A DNA stretch of 64,000 bases from contig NZ_VZPP01000006.1 in the NCBI RefSeq assembly GCF_008801475.1, positions 310,001 through 374,000 of the forward strand, read 5' to 3'. The DNA is from Pseudomonas moorei. GTDB taxonomy: Bacteria > Pseudomonadota > Gammaproteobacteria > Pseudomonadales > Pseudomonadaceae. The notes below the pieces were generated by a model that did no database searches, was not told the origin of the DNA, and saw nothing but the letters and a program-made list of their open reading frames with translations. Below are positions 1-9,314 of this stretch, piece after piece. Numbering within the stretch: position 1 is the stretch's first letter; the number at the start of each line of letters is the position of its first letter. The position numbers and the translations under genes are program-made.

Positions 1-12
1 ACGATGATCCGT

Positions 13-840
13 CTATTGCGGCACGATCAATCGCTCGAGTGTGCGCATCAATGTCGCATGGGTCGGCACCCGTATGTCGAACTCGCTCTCCAAAACGCCG
101 ATCAACGCCTGCACATCGGCCACTTCCCGGCGCTCGCTGTCACACCCCATGCGATGAATCGCAAAACTTCCGTTGTTGAGCGTACGTCGCCACCCTTCCC
201 CGGTCCGCGCCACCATCAGTTGCCTGGCGAACGGTGATTCAGGGTGAGTCGAGACATACCAGTTGCCGACGGCGTAATCGATGTCCTCCTGGCGCTGCAG
301 GTCGAAGATGTACATCGCTCGCCATTCGCCCGCGACCCTGGCGCGCAGGGTATAGCCGTCGGCGTGCTGTTCGATGCGATACGACTCATGGGGCGTGATT
401 TGTTCATCGGCGGTATCGAGCAACAGCGGTGCGGTGGGCACCATGCCGCCGAAGCCGACGTCGCTGATGTAGCGCACGCCGTCCAGGGTGACCAGGCTCA
501 AGCGGTGCGTTCGGGCCGTCCATGCGCCTTCAGGCTGCCCCATGACCACGCGACCGCTGATGCCCCGCGCATCGAAACCCAGCGCCTGAAGCAAGGCCAG
601 GTACAGATTGTTCAGTTCGTAGCAGTAACCGCCGCGCCCCTCGTGCAGGACTTTCTTCTCTATCGAGGGCAAGTCGATCAGCACCGGTTCGCCAGATAAC
701 GTGGTCAGGTTTTCAAACGGGAACACGCCGGTATGGCGCAATTGCAGTCGTCGCAGGGTTTCCAGGGTCGGCGCCGGGGACATGTCAAAGCCCAGGCGTC
801 GCAGATACAGCGCGAGGTCAGTCAGGCGTGGCTCGCTCAT
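13..840 (-). CDS. nhoA: Arylamine N-acetyltransferase
   Basis: A cytosolic enzyme that would transfer acetyl from acetyl-CoA to arylamines, arylhydroxylamines or hydrazines, giving xenobiotic tolerance. The 275-residue length is normal for bacterial NATs. The catalytic triad is visible: Cys73 in RGGYCYELN, His112 in ARTHRL and Asp127 in SDVGFGG. The N-terminal helical region contains the family pattern FENL at residues 42-45. The ATG at 840 is used. The gene stands alone and ends 12 bp from the window edge. The family assignment is secure; the natural substrate is not known. Confidence 0.93.
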   Translation of the reverse strand: MSEPRLTDLALYLRRLGFDMSPAPTLETLRRLQLRHTGVFPFENLTTLSGEPVLIDLPSIEKKVLHEGRGGYCYELNNLYLALLQALGFDARGISGRVVMGQPEGAWTARTHRLSLVTLDGVRYISDVGFGGMVPTAPLLLDTADEQITPHESYRIEQHADGYTLRARVAGEWRAMYIFDLQRQEDIDYAVGNWYVSTHPESPFARQLMVARTGEGWRRTLNNGSFAIHRMGCDSERREVADVQALIGVLESEFDIRVPTHATLMRTLERLIVPQ

Positions 841-953
841 CGTTCAGTCCTTGTGCACGCAGGCAGCGGATCGCTCCGCCAATGGGCGCTATGTATAAGG
901 GAAGAACCGCCGTGACCGACAATTGATTTAACCAATCGCCCCCACTCCTGACG

Positions 954-1748
954 TCAACGGTGTTTGCGCAAATCCAGTTGAATCCAGGTCGGTGCGTGAT
1001 CGCTGGCGTGGGGTTCGTTGCGTACCCAGGCATCGACGCCCGCCGCCTGCAGGTAAGGACTCAAGGCTGGATTGAGCAGCAGGTGGTCGATGCGCAAACC
1101 GGAATTCTTCTGCCAGTGCTGGCGAAAATAATCCCAAAAGGTGTAGAGCCGATCCTGCGGGTACAGGTATCGCAACGCGTCCGTCCAGCCCTGATCCAGA
1201 AGGCGTTGATAACACTCGCGGCTCTCGGGTTGCAGCAGCGCATCCTTGAGCCATGAGCGCGGGTTGTAGATGTCCAGGTCGGTCGGCACCACATTGTAGT
1301 CACCGGCCAGCACCACCGGATGCTCGCTGCACTGAAGATCCTTGGCATAGGCGATCAGGCGCTCGAACCACGCCAGCTTGTACTCGAACTTCGGTCCAGG
1401 TTGCGGGTTGCCATTGGGCAAGTACAAGCAGCCCACCAGCACGCCGTGCACGGCGGCTTCCAGGTAGCGGCTCTGGCTATCGCCGTCATCGCCCGGCAAG
1501 CCTCGTCGGCTCTCCAGGGGCTGCGCGTCCCGCGCCAGAATCGCCACGCCGTTCCACGATGCCTGCCCCTGCCAGATGGCGCCGTAACCGATGGCCTCCA
1601 GCTCAGCGGCAGGGAACGCGCTGTCGACCGACTTGAGCTCCTGCAAACAGGCGATGTCCGGTTGCTCACGTTCGAGCCAGGCCAGCAGGTTCGGCATCCG
1701 GGCGCGCATGCCGTTGACGTTGAACGTCGCGATTCGCAACTTTTTCAT
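954..1748 (-). CDS. xthA: Exodeoxyribonuclease III (AP endonuclease)
   Basis: A Mg-dependent 3'-5' exonuclease and abasic-site endonuclease of base excision repair. The 264-residue protein has the family signatures in order: FNVNG at 9-13, LQELK at 35-39 (Glu37 metal ligand), AGDYNVVP at 148-155 (Asp150, Asn152), RIDHLL at 219-224 and a C-terminal SDH at 249-251 (catalytic Asp-His). I chose the ATG at 1748 because AGGA lies 9 nt upstream. A longer open frame to 1922 begins at TTG without a ribosome site and adds a non-family N-terminus. The gene is apparently monocistronic. Confidence 0.95.
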   Translation of the reverse strand: MKKLRIATFNVNGMRARMPNLLAWLEREQPDIACLQELKSVDSAFPAAELEAIGYGAIWQGQASWNGVAILARDAQPLESRRGLPGDDGDSQSRYLEAAVHGVLVGCLYLPNGNPQPGPKFEYKLAWFERLIAYAKDLQCSEHPVVLAGDYNVVPTDLDIYNPRSWLKDALLQPESRECYQRLLDQGWTDALRYLYPQDRLYTFWDYFRQHWQKNSGLRIDHLLLNPALSPYLQAAGVDAWVRNEPHASDHAPTWIQLDLRKHR

Positions 1749-1835
1749 GGCCATCAGTCCTGTTGCCAAGGGTGTCCAGATTGTGACCCCGATGGCTCGT
1801 AGTGGTTGCGTCGGCTGACGCGTATAAGGCGTAAC

Positions 1836-1870
1836 AGAACGGCCTTCGCAAGCAAGCTCCCACAGGGCTC
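1836..1870. repeat. Degenerate REP-like fragment
   Basis: A single half-element reading GCCTTCGCAAGCAAGCTC followed by CCACAGG, similar to the REP palindromes elsewhere in the window but without a good inverted partner. It lies in the 238-bp gap upstream of xthA. No other signal was recognised there. Confidence 0.4.
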
Positions 1871-1986
1871 CCGGTTGGCCCGCAGGTCGGCGATCTACCC
1901 TGCTACGCCACTCGTCATCCAACCGGCACCAACCGCCTCGCCCCTCACACCAACATCAGGTAACGACTCATTTTGGGAGACGCGCC

Positions 1987-2298
1987 ATGATGAACATCAA
2001 ACTCACTTCGCTGTTACTGGCCGGATTGCTGTCCGCTGCATCCCTGGCCACCTACGCGGCATCGGGCGACGGCACCAATACGACCGGCACCCAGTCCGGC
2101 GCCACCAGCGGCCCGGTCATGCCGCCCGACAATACTCCCGGCTCGTCCTCAGGCGGCAATGCCGGTGACGGTGGCGCCACCGGCTCATCCAGCGGCAGCG
2201 CAGGCGGGAATGCCGGAAACAGCGGCTCTGGTGCCGGTGGAGGCACCGGTGCGGCGGGCGGCGGGACCGGCGGCGCTGGCGGCGGGACAGGCAGCTGA
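1987..2298 (+). CDS. Small secreted glycine/serine-rich protein
   Basis: A 103-residue protein with a signal peptide (hydrophobic residues about 6-20, likely cleavage after TYA near residue 24). The mature chain is almost entirely Gly, Ser, Ala, Thr and Asn, ending in GGGTG-type repeats. The composition suggests a disordered, possibly surface-exposed or periplasmic protein. No enzymatic motif is present and the function is unknown. The ATG at 1987 follows GGGAGACGCGCC, and an alternative ATG is the next codon at 1990. No operon partner. The reverse frame is also open because of the repeats, but it has no features. Confidence 0.7.
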   Translation: MMNIKLTSLLLAGLLSAASLATYAASGDGTNTTGTQSGATSGPVMPPDNTPGSSSGGNAGDGGATGSSSGSAGGNAGNSGSGAGGGTGAAGGGTGGAGGGTGS

Positions 2299-2353
2299 AC
2301 GCGCAAAGGCAGCCGATGAGGGGCGAATCATCGGCTGCTCCATCGCCAGTTAC

Positions 2354-3781
2354 TTACATTTGCTTGACCGCCGGAGGGTTCCACTTGCCGTTCAACGCTT
2401 CGGCCTTAGGCCCGTACAGGCGCATGGTCAGGTTGAACGGCCCCTTGGGTGCCGGCAGCCAATTGGCTTCAAGGTCCTTGCCCGGGTTTTCGTTCTGGAA
2501 GTAGAGGTCCAGCGATCCGTCGGCATTGTTCTTGAACGGCATCCAGCTACTGACGGCGAAACGGTTAAGTTCGTTGCCGACCTGGAAACCTTCGGGGTCG
2601 TATAACGTGATCGACCAGAACGCATTCACCGGAGGCGTTTCGCCCTTGGGAAAATGCAGCACGTACTTGTTCACACCCTCCAGCGCCTTGCCATTCGCAT
2701 CGCCCATGTTCAACGGATAAATCGCATCTTCAGGCAGGTTCGCGCCGAGCCCTACCTGAGCAACGATGGCGCGCTTGAGGTAGTAGTTGCCGTAGACCCC
2801 CATGGTGTCGGTGTTCATCGACCAGCCATTGACCACTCGCGCCAGGGTCTCGACTTTCCACTTCATCAGCGCCTGAGCCTCTTCAGGCACGGTTTGCAGC
2901 GCCGCCTGGATATCGGGGTCGAGCGAACTCAGGTTGAATGGCTGGCCGGATTCGATGCCGATGCGTTTCATCTGCGCCAGTATCGGTTGATCGGTGCTGT
3001 GGGCCGGATGCACTTTGAGCAGTTCGGCCGCGTAGGCGAAGTAATTGCCTGCCGACATCGTGTCGACCTGGATCTTCGGTGGCGTCTTCATGTCCACCGC
3101 AGGGTCGATCGTGACACTGACCGGTTCCGCCGTTTTGCCCAGGCGCGAGAGCGGCGTCACGGTATAGCCGGCCTGAATCTTGTGCACCGCCGCGTAGTCC
3201 GCTGCGCCATCGGTCTTGGTCCGGCCAATGACCCACACGAAGGGTGTCGGTGCCGGCAGATGATTCAACCCGGCAGGCACCGTGCCGGTCCAGCCCGGCG
3301 GTGTCACCAGGAACTGTGCGGCATCGGTTCCGGTGGTGCGCCAGCCCGGCGAAGCGAATACATCGCTCCACATGTCGAGCATCGGCAGCAAGTAAAAACG
3401 CCCCGCGGTGTCCGGGGCGGCGATGACCAGCGGCTCCTTGGTCAAATCGAGCCAGGCGATGGAATACAAGGTGTCGAAGTTGGAACGCACCACCCCTTTG
3501 AAATTCGCAGGCGGATACTGCGGCACACTCACAAACAAGTTCATCGGCCCCTTGCCGAACTCCTTGCCCGGCTCGATGTTGGTGAACTGTTTGCGGGTAA
3601 TGTCCATGGTCAACAGCGGGTAGAAATAAACGTACGCCTCGACACCGATGGCGTGAGCTTCTTCGGGTGTGATTTTCGATTGCGCGTGACTGGCCAGAGG
3701 AAAGATAGCGGAGGCGGCAACACTTAGAGCAACGGCGGTCAATGCTTGGGATATCAACATGTTGGCGATCGTCCGAGGCAT
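2354..3781 (-). CDS. DUF1254/DUF1214 domain secreted protein
   Basis: A 475-residue exported protein. The signal peptide covers about residues 1-33 (AASAIFPLASHAQS). The N-terminal half matches the DUF1254 family (YVYFYPLLTMDITRKQ, then RSNFDTLYSIAWLDL, and GRFYLLPMLDMW). The C-terminal half matches DUF1214 (FWSITLYDPEGF, then LDLYFQNENPG and FNLTMRLYGPK). Proteins with this pair are widespread in proteobacteria and biochemically uncharacterised. The gene stands alone between a convergent small secreted protein and a diguanylate cyclase. The family is confident and the function unknown. Confidence 0.9.
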   Translation of the reverse strand: MPRTIANMLISQALTAVALSVAASAIFPLASHAQSKITPEEAHAIGVEAYVYFYPLLTMDITRKQFTNIEPGKEFGKGPMNLFVSVPQYPPANFKGVVRSNFDTLYSIAWLDLTKEPLVIAAPDTAGRFYLLPMLDMWSDVFASPGWRTTGTDAAQFLVTPPGWTGTVPAGLNHLPAPTPFVWVIGRTKTDGAADYAAVHKIQAGYTVTPLSRLGKTAEPVSVTIDPAVDMKTPPKIQVDTMSAGNYFAYAAELLKVHPAHSTDQPILAQMKRIGIESGQPFNLSSLDPDIQAALQTVPEEAQALMKWKVETLARVVNGWSMNTDTMGVYGNYYLKRAIVAQVGLGANLPEDAIYPLNMGDANGKALEGVNKYVLHFPKGETPPVNAFWSITLYDPEGFQVGNELNRFAVSSWMPFKNNADGSLDLYFQNENPGKDLEANWLPAPKGPFNLTMRLYGPKAEALNGKWNPPAVKQM

Positions 3782-3902
3782 GGGGAGGTCTGCCGGGCTT
3801 GGCAGAGCTAACGGAACTCTAGACGATCACATGAACAAGATCTGACAGGCAGACAGTCGGTTATTCAAGGTGTTACAGGGCTGAAACAGTGAAGCACCGG
3901 CC

Positions 3903-5474
3903 TCAACGATCCGAACGCATCAACACTTCGACACCGCCTTCCATCGACAGCACCGCCGAGCGATTGCGCCCCGAATGCTTGGCTTGATAGAGCGCCGCAT
4001 CGGCGCGCTGGAGGAATACTTCAATGCTGTCGTGCCCGGTCGGCACAAACGAGTAACAACCGAGGCTGACCGTCACGTAACCGGTGGGCGATCCGCTGTG
4101 GTTGATGTTTTTGTCCATGACGCAGCGGCGGATTTGTTCAGCAATGGTCATGGCACCGTGGATGTCCGTGTCCGGCAGCAGCACGGCAAATTCTTCACCG
4201 CCGTAACGCACCGCCAGATCGGCCTTGCGATGGCAGCATTTTTTCACCGCTCGCGCCACTTGGGCCAAGCAGTGATCTCCGACCACATGGCCATAGGTGT
4301 CGTTGTAGCGCTTGAAAAAATCGATGTCCAGCATGATCAGGCTCAGCGGACTCTGCTGCCTGGCGCCACGCCCGAACTCGATGTCCAGCGCCCGCTCGAA
4401 CAAGCGGCGATTGGCCAGGCCGGTCAGGCTGTCATGGGTGGCGATCAGCTCCAGCGCTTCCTGGGCCTTTCGTAAATCCGCCTCGATTCGCTCGCCGACA
4501 CGTACCTGACGAATGAACACCCAACCAAACACCCCCACTCCCAGCATGACCAGGGCCACAATGAGGCTGGATCGAAACGCGGTGTCATACCACCCGGCGA
4601 GAATCGAATCTTTTGACGAGGCCGCCGAGACCACCAGTGGATAAGCCTCCAATTGTCGATAGCCATACAAGCGGACAACGCCGTCCACCATAGAAGTAAA
4701 GGTGGCACTGCCGGAGGGTGCCCGGGTCAGGAGTTTCTCGAAGATTTCGCCCCTGGCCAATGACGTGCCGATCTGCGACTCGACAAAGGGCCGGCGTGCC
4801 AGCAGCGTTCCATCGTTCAACCCGAGGAACATCGAGCCGTTGTCGTCAATGCTGAAGCTTTTGAAGAACTGGTCGAAATACGACATCTTGATCCCGGCCA
4901 GCAACACGCCCTGGAACTGACCATTCTTGTCGTTCACCCGCTTTGACACCGGAATGATCCACTCGCCGTTTTCCCGACTGCGAATCGCAGGGCCAATGTG
5001 CGCCACCGTCGACACATTCTGCTGATGGAACTTGAAGTACTCACGATCCGCGACGCCGGAGCCGCGCGGCAGATTTTCAAACGACGTCACCACCCACTGG
5101 CCCTTCTGATCGAACAGAAAAATGCCGTGCAATTGATTCAATGCCAGGACGCGTCGGGCGAAGGTTTTCTGCAAACGAGGTCGAACGGCAGGGCCAAACC
5201 CGTCAGCCTGAATCCAGTCCACCAGACTGGTGAGCACCAGGTCAGCCTTCTTGAACGTGTCTTCGGCCTGCTGTGCCATGGCTCGCGTCAGGTTCGACGA
5301 GGCGACCTGAGCCTGGCGCAGGTCGTGGCGCCGGGATTGTTCCAGTTGCAGGTAAAGCAAACCACACAGGCACAGGCACACCGCAGCAATGAAAAGCACC
5401 GCGGCCTTGCGTAACGGCAGGCGTTTCGATGCGACGCTGGGGACGTGATGCTGATCGTGTGGGCGCGGGGGCAA
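3903..5474 (-). CDS. Membrane diguanylate cyclase with periplasmic PDC-like sensor
   Basis: Makes c-di-GMP from two GTP at the inner membrane. It has a transmembrane segment at about 22-42, a periplasmic sensor region of about 240 residues resembling PDC/Cache domains, a second membrane segment at about 300-322, then a GGDEF domain. The active site reads GGEEF at 425-429 and the inhibitory-site motif RKAD (RxxD) lies five residues before it, so both activity and product inhibition are expected. The start is TTG at 5474, supported by GAGGAAG about 7 nt upstream; no ATG lies before residue 51. The signal sensed is unknown. Monocistronic. Confidence 0.9.
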   Translation of the reverse strand: MPPRPHDQHHVPSVASKRLPLRKAAVLFIAAVCLCLCGLLYLQLEQSRRHDLRQAQVASSNLTRAMAQQAEDTFKKADLVLTSLVDWIQADGFGPAVRPRLQKTFARRVLALNQLHGIFLFDQKGQWVVTSFENLPRGSGVADREYFKFHQQNVSTVAHIGPAIRSRENGEWIIPVSKRVNDKNGQFQGVLLAGIKMSYFDQFFKSFSIDDNGSMFLGLNDGTLLARRPFVESQIGTSLARGEIFEKLLTRAPSGSATFTSMVDGVVRLYGYRQLEAYPLVVSAASSKDSILAGWYDTAFRSSLIVALVMLGVGVFGWVFIRQVRVGERIEADLRKAQEALELIATHDSLTGLANRRLFERALDIEFGRGARQQSPLSLIMLDIDFFKRYNDTYGHVVGDHCLAQVARAVKKCCHRKADLAVRYGGEEFAVLLPDTDIHGAMTIAEQIRRCVMDKNINHSGSPTGYVTVSLGCYSFVPTGHDSIEVFLQRADAALYQAKHSGRNRSAVLSMEGGVEVLMRSDR

Positions 5475-5666
5475 AAAAAATCTTCCTCAGGGGCAACGCA
5501 TGGGCACCGGCCCAAAAGCCCCCTCATTTTTGTGCGCGCAGTCTACGGGTTTATCGGGGACAAATGGCAACCACTTGCCAAGTGGTTGAACAGACATGAC
5601 CCAAGGCAAGAACTGTATCCCCCGGGAGGAGCTACGATTACTCATACATCAAGACAGGGAATCGAA

Positions 5667-6134
5667 ATGACCAAGGCAGACGAACTCGCCGCAAAGCTCA
5701 AACAAACCCGGCATACCAGCGCCGATCAGGCGATCGACAGCTGGCCAGGGCAGGTCTACGAGCTGTATCACCGCATCGAGACCTGGCTGCAGCCCCTGAT
5801 GGAGGCCGGCCTGACGTTGCGGCGCAATCCCACGCATGTATTCGAGAGCCACCCCGATGGCGAGACGTACGACTATGCCATCGACCAGTTGGTGATCACC
5901 GGTAACGACCACAGCATGACCTTCGACCCCGTCGCCCGCTTTACGGACGATGGCGAAGGGCGTGTCGAGATTCACTGTAAAAGCAACGAAATGGCGTTGT
6001 TGCGCACCCTCGACGAACACGGTGAAACCCACTGGTGGCTTCAAGGCATCGAGCTAGCCGCACAGCAAGCCGACGCGGTGGCGCTGACTGAAAACGGCCT
6101 GCTCTCGGTGGTGCAACAAGGGCTGGAACTGTAG
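5667..6134 (+). CDS. Conserved hypothetical protein
   Basis: A 155-residue soluble protein with no signal peptide or membrane segment. It is mixed helix and strand, starting MTKADELAAKLKQTR and rich in acidic residues. I do not recognise the family. The ATG at 5667 follows AGGGA by 6 nt; a longer open frame back to 5445 runs antisense into the upstream gene and is rejected. It is convergent with the L,D-transpeptidase downstream, with REP sequence between them. Confidence 0.75.
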   Translation: MTKADELAAKLKQTRHTSADQAIDSWPGQVYELYHRIETWLQPLMEAGLTLRRNPTHVFESHPDGETYDYAIDQLVITGNDHSMTFDPVARFTDDGEGRVEIHCKSNEMALLRTLDEHGETHWWLQGIELAAQQADAVALTENGLLSVVQQGLEL

Positions 6135-6136
6135 GG

Positions 6137-6216
6137 CCATCGCTTTTCGTAAGCATCCGGCTTGCCGCGATGGCGTCATTTAGAGCGCCTTCGCCAGCAA
6201 GCCGGCTTCTACAGGT
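6137..6216. repeat. REP doublet
   Basis: Two REP-like palindromic units, one degenerate at 6137-6175 and one clearer at 6186-6215 containing TTCGCCAGCAAGCCGGCTTC then TACAGG. They lie between convergent genes, a typical location for Pseudomonas REP elements. Confidence 0.6.
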
Positions 6217-6228
6217 GCGGTATTGCGC

Positions 6229-7980
6229 TTACAGCTTGCTTTGTTCGGTCACCACCAGCGCGGTGTCCGCACGGGGCAAGTCCAGGGCCGGTAGTTTGGT
6301 AGGCAGGTTCAACTCTCGCAGTACCGGGGAATCATAGCCATAGACGTCAGGTTTGAAGGTCACCCGGCCATCCTTGCTCATATCGACGGTCCAGTACGCC
6401 AGCAGCAGCGGCACCTTGACTGGAAGCTTGATGTTTTCGGTTCGTCCATTGGCCAATTGCTTTTGAATGCCTTCGCTGTTCCAGCGCACCGGGTCGTTGA
6501 ACAGCAACTCGACCAACTGCAGCGGATTCTCCACCCGGATGCATCCGGAACTGGTGGCTCGCACGGACTTGGCGAACAACTCGCGGTGCGGCGTATCGTG
6601 CAGGTAAATGGCGTAGTCGTTGGGGAAGCGAATCACCACCTGCCCGAGGGAGTTCTCGGGACCGGCGTCCTGGCGCAAGGTAAGGCCCTTTGCGTTGGAC
6701 CAGTCGACGGTTGATGGGTCGAGCACGTTGCCCTGGCGATCAAAAACGCGGATCCGGTTGGCGGCCAGGTAGCCGGGATTCTGTTGAATCTTGGGCAACA
6801 TATCCTGGACCAGAATCGTCGGCGGCACGGTCCAGGTCGGGTTGAACGTCACGTAGGTAATCTCGGACTGAAACACCGGCGTACTGCGAAACGGCTTGCC
6901 GACCTGTACCCGGGAGCGCCAGATCGGCTGGCCATCGCGGTACAGCGCGACCTTGTACCCGGCGATGTCGACGACCACAAAGGTACCCTGCAGTTTGTAG
7001 AGCAACCAGCGCGCCCGCTCCATGTTCACCCGGACCTGATCGATCCGCGCTTCAACAGGCACATTCAACGCTTCCAGCGTCGTCTTCCCCGCCACGCCAT
7101 CGGCGCCCAGGTATTGCTCGGTTTGATATTTCTTCACGGCGGCAATGACGCTGTCGTCGTAGTCGTTTCGCTTGCCTTTGGTCGGGGCCAGATAGCCCGC
7201 GGCCACCAAACGGGCACGCAACTGCGCGACCGCCACACCGTCCATGCCGGGTTTGAGCGATTGCCCTTCGGCCACTTTCGGCCAACCGCCAGCGTCTCGA
7301 ACCTTGCGCAGCTGCGCCAGGCTTTCGCGCATGTTGCGGTAAACCGTCTCCTGCGGCGGCGCCAGGGCGAAGGCGCGGGCGATGTCGTGGGCATCGAGTG
7401 CGGCGAAGAAGCTGTTCATGTCCTCGCGAGGATCCACGCCGACGGGGTCGAAGTTCCAGTGGAAGTCCAGCCGTGAGGGGTCGACTTTCCCCCGTCGCAA
7501 CTGCAGCAGCGCCGTGATGTAGGTGCGAGTTGCCGCAAGGTCGAACGCCGCCGATTGTGCCGGCGTCGGTGCGGTAGCCTGCAGCGCGAGTCGTGCCTGC
7601 TCCAGTTCGGCAATCCGGAAATCCTGCGGGACCAGACCGTCTATTTTTGTGTCATTCAGGCTTTTCAGCAACTGGGCGACATCGCGTCCATCCGTCCAGG
7701 CGGCGCGATAGTTGCGATGGGCATAGAAATCCAGGACGACCCGATTGATATCCAGTCGCTGATGCCTGCGCGCAGTGAGCAGCGGCGGAAAGGCCGATTG
7801 CAGAGGTTCAAGCACCGCTTGTATGGCTTGGCCAACGACGTCATTGGGCGCAGCCCCCTGCACCCCGATCGGCGGAGTTTCTGGCATGATCGGCGAAGTT
7901 TCACCGAACGCCGTGCCACTGATCAGAAAGACCATAATAAAGACGCGGCTTATGACGAATAACCTTGTTAATTGCCCCAT
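6229..7980 (-). CDS. ldtD: Murein L,D-transpeptidase, LdtD (YcbB) type
   Basis: A periplasmic enzyme that forms 3-3 cross-links in peptidoglycan. The 583-residue protein has a signal peptide (about 1-26), an N-terminal scaffold domain, a peptidoglycan-binding module at about 246-310 (GMDGVAVAQLRARLVAAGYL, then GADGVAGKTTLEAL) and a YkuD catalytic domain with HDTPHRELF (His461) and SSGCIRV (Cys480, the nucleophile). The length and the split catalytic domain match the LdtD subfamily. The start ATG at 7980 follows AAGGATTATCC. It is divergent from a second transpeptidase gene with only 83 bp between them. Confidence 0.92.
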   Translation of the reverse strand: MGQLTRLFVISRVFIMVFLISGTAFGETSPIMPETPPIGVQGAAPNDVVGQAIQAVLEPLQSAFPPLLTARRHQRLDINRVVLDFYAHRNYRAAWTDGRDVAQLLKSLNDTKIDGLVPQDFRIAELEQARLALQATAPTPAQSAAFDLAATRTYITALLQLRRGKVDPSRLDFHWNFDPVGVDPREDMNSFFAALDAHDIARAFALAPPQETVYRNMRESLAQLRKVRDAGGWPKVAEGQSLKPGMDGVAVAQLRARLVAAGYLAPTKGKRNDYDDSVIAAVKKYQTEQYLGADGVAGKTTLEALNVPVEARIDQVRVNMERARWLLYKLQGTFVVVDIAGYKVALYRDGQPIWRSRVQVGKPFRSTPVFQSEITYVTFNPTWTVPPTILVQDMLPKIQQNPGYLAANRIRVFDRQGNVLDPSTVDWSNAKGLTLRQDAGPENSLGQVVIRFPNDYAIYLHDTPHRELFAKSVRATSSGCIRVENPLQLVELLFNDPVRWNSEGIQKQLANGRTENIKLPVKVPLLLAYWTVDMSKDGRVTFKPDVYGYDSPVLRELNLPTKLPALDLPRADTALVVTEQSKL

Positions 7981-8063
7981 GGATAATCCTTAATCTCCTG
8001 CAAATCAAAAGGCTAGCGTCCTATTCGCTGCTAGACTCGAACTATTCCTGATGAGACTGACTT

Positions 8064-8768
8064 ATGGCGCTACATCGCTTTGGCCTCCCGCTCACAGCCC
8101 TGCTGTTGACGTCGGCTTTACTGCCATCAGCCTACGCCGATTCGCTTGAAATCGCTCTGGCCAAAGCTGCTCCAAATGCCAATGCCAAAGTCATCGCCCT
8201 GGCAGTACGCGCCACACAATGCACCCGCGCCCAAGGCGCAGCCCCGGCACAGAGACTAGCAGTGATCGATTACTCACTGCCTTCGACCGAACAACGCTTG
8301 TGGGTGTTCGATCTGAAAAAACGCAAACTGCTCTTTCACGAACTCGTCGCCCACGGCCGTAACAGCGGCGAAAACATGGCCACCCAGTTTTCCAATCAAA
8401 ACGAAAGCTACGCCACCAGCCTCGGCCTGTTCCGTACGCAAGAGAGCTACCTCGGCCAGAACGGCTATTCGTTGCGCATGGAAGGCCTGGAGCCAGGCTT
8501 CAACGATAACGCGTTCGAGCGGGCAATCGTCATTCACGGTGCACCGTACGTCAGCCCGGTCCTGGCACGCATCAACGGGCGCATCGGCAGAAGCCTTGGT
8601 TGCCCGGCCGTCAGGCCGGCGATTGCCCATCGACTGATCGACTCGATGAAAGACGGCCAGCTGTTGTTTTCCTACTACCCGGACCAGCGCTGGCTGAAGT
8701 CTTCTTCCTACATTAATTGTGGGAGCGGCACCGTGGCGTCGTCGGAAAAGACCACTACACGCCAATGA
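8064..8768 (+). CDS. YkuD_2-type murein L,D-transpeptidase catalytic protein
   Basis: A 234-residue exported protein with a signal peptide (about 1-25, AYA-DS). The catalytic signature of the second YkuD family is present: VIHGAPYV (His158) and GRSLGCPAV (Cys180). The family is inferred to act as an L,D-transpeptidase or a related peptidoglycan enzyme in the periplasm; members are poorly characterised. It shares an 83-bp divergent promoter region with the LdtD-type gene, so co-regulation is likely. The C-terminus is short and polar. Confidence 0.87.
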   Translation: MALHRFGLPLTALLLTSALLPSAYADSLEIALAKAAPNANAKVIALAVRATQCTRAQGAAPAQRLAVIDYSLPSTEQRLWVFDLKKRKLLFHELVAHGRNSGENMATQFSNQNESYATSLGLFRTQESYLGQNGYSLRMEGLEPGFNDNAFERAIVIHGAPYVSPVLARINGRIGRSLGCPAVRPAIAHRLIDSMKDGQLLFSYYPDQRWLKSSSYINCGSGTVASSEKTTTRQ

Positions 8769-8854
8769 TCAAACGGCGTCACTTGATATTAATCAATCGC
8801 AGCCACTCACTGGGGATTAGGCTCGAAACAAATCCTCAGTTCGGGTACACGGCC

Positions 8855-9244
8855 ATGCACAAGCATTTCATATCACTCGTTGCCGCGCTGCTGATCAGCA
8901 GCCCATTGATCGCTTTGGCCGCAGATGAACAGCCCGCCAACACCTCGCCAACCGCACCGGCCACCACCGCACAAGACAAGGCGTGGAGCGAGCAGTTGCA
9001 AAAAATGCAGGCCGCCCACGAAAAAATGGCCGCCGCCAAAACCCCGGCCGAACGTCGGATCGCCATGCAGGAAGGCATGAATGCGATGAGGGGTGGCATT
9101 GGCATGATGCAAGGCCAGTGCCCAGGCATGGGGATGGGAAAAGGGATGGCCGGTGGCATGGGCCACTCAGACCAGATGATGGACTTGATGCAAAAAATGA
9201 TGGATCAGCAATCAAGCATGATGAAGCAGCCACTGGGCCAATAG
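8855..9244 (+). CDS. Small Met/Gly-rich periplasmic protein
   Basis: A 129-residue protein with a clear signal peptide (about 1-22, LIALA-AD). The middle is a Lys/Gln/Ala-rich helix and the C-terminal half is strongly Met- and Gly-rich with one Cys and one His (QCPGMGMGKGMAGGMGHSDQ, then MMDLMQKMMDQ). Such Met/His clusters could bind Cu(I) or another soft metal, or serve as oxidation targets; this is inference only. The ATG at 8855 is the only start giving a signal peptide. The gene lies 86 bp after the transpeptidase gene and is followed by a strong terminator. Confidence 0.72.
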   Translation: MHKHFISLVAALLISSPLIALAADEQPANTSPTAPATTAQDKAWSEQLQKMQAAHEKMAAAKTPAERRIAMQEGMNAMRGGIGMMQGQCPGMGMGKGMAGGMGHSDQMMDLMQKMMDQQSSMMKQPLGQ

Positions 9245-9314
9245 CCGTGCCGTCGTGACGAGGAAAACAAACGGGAGGCGGCGGCTCAAGTTATTGCTGC
9301 TCACAACAAACTCG

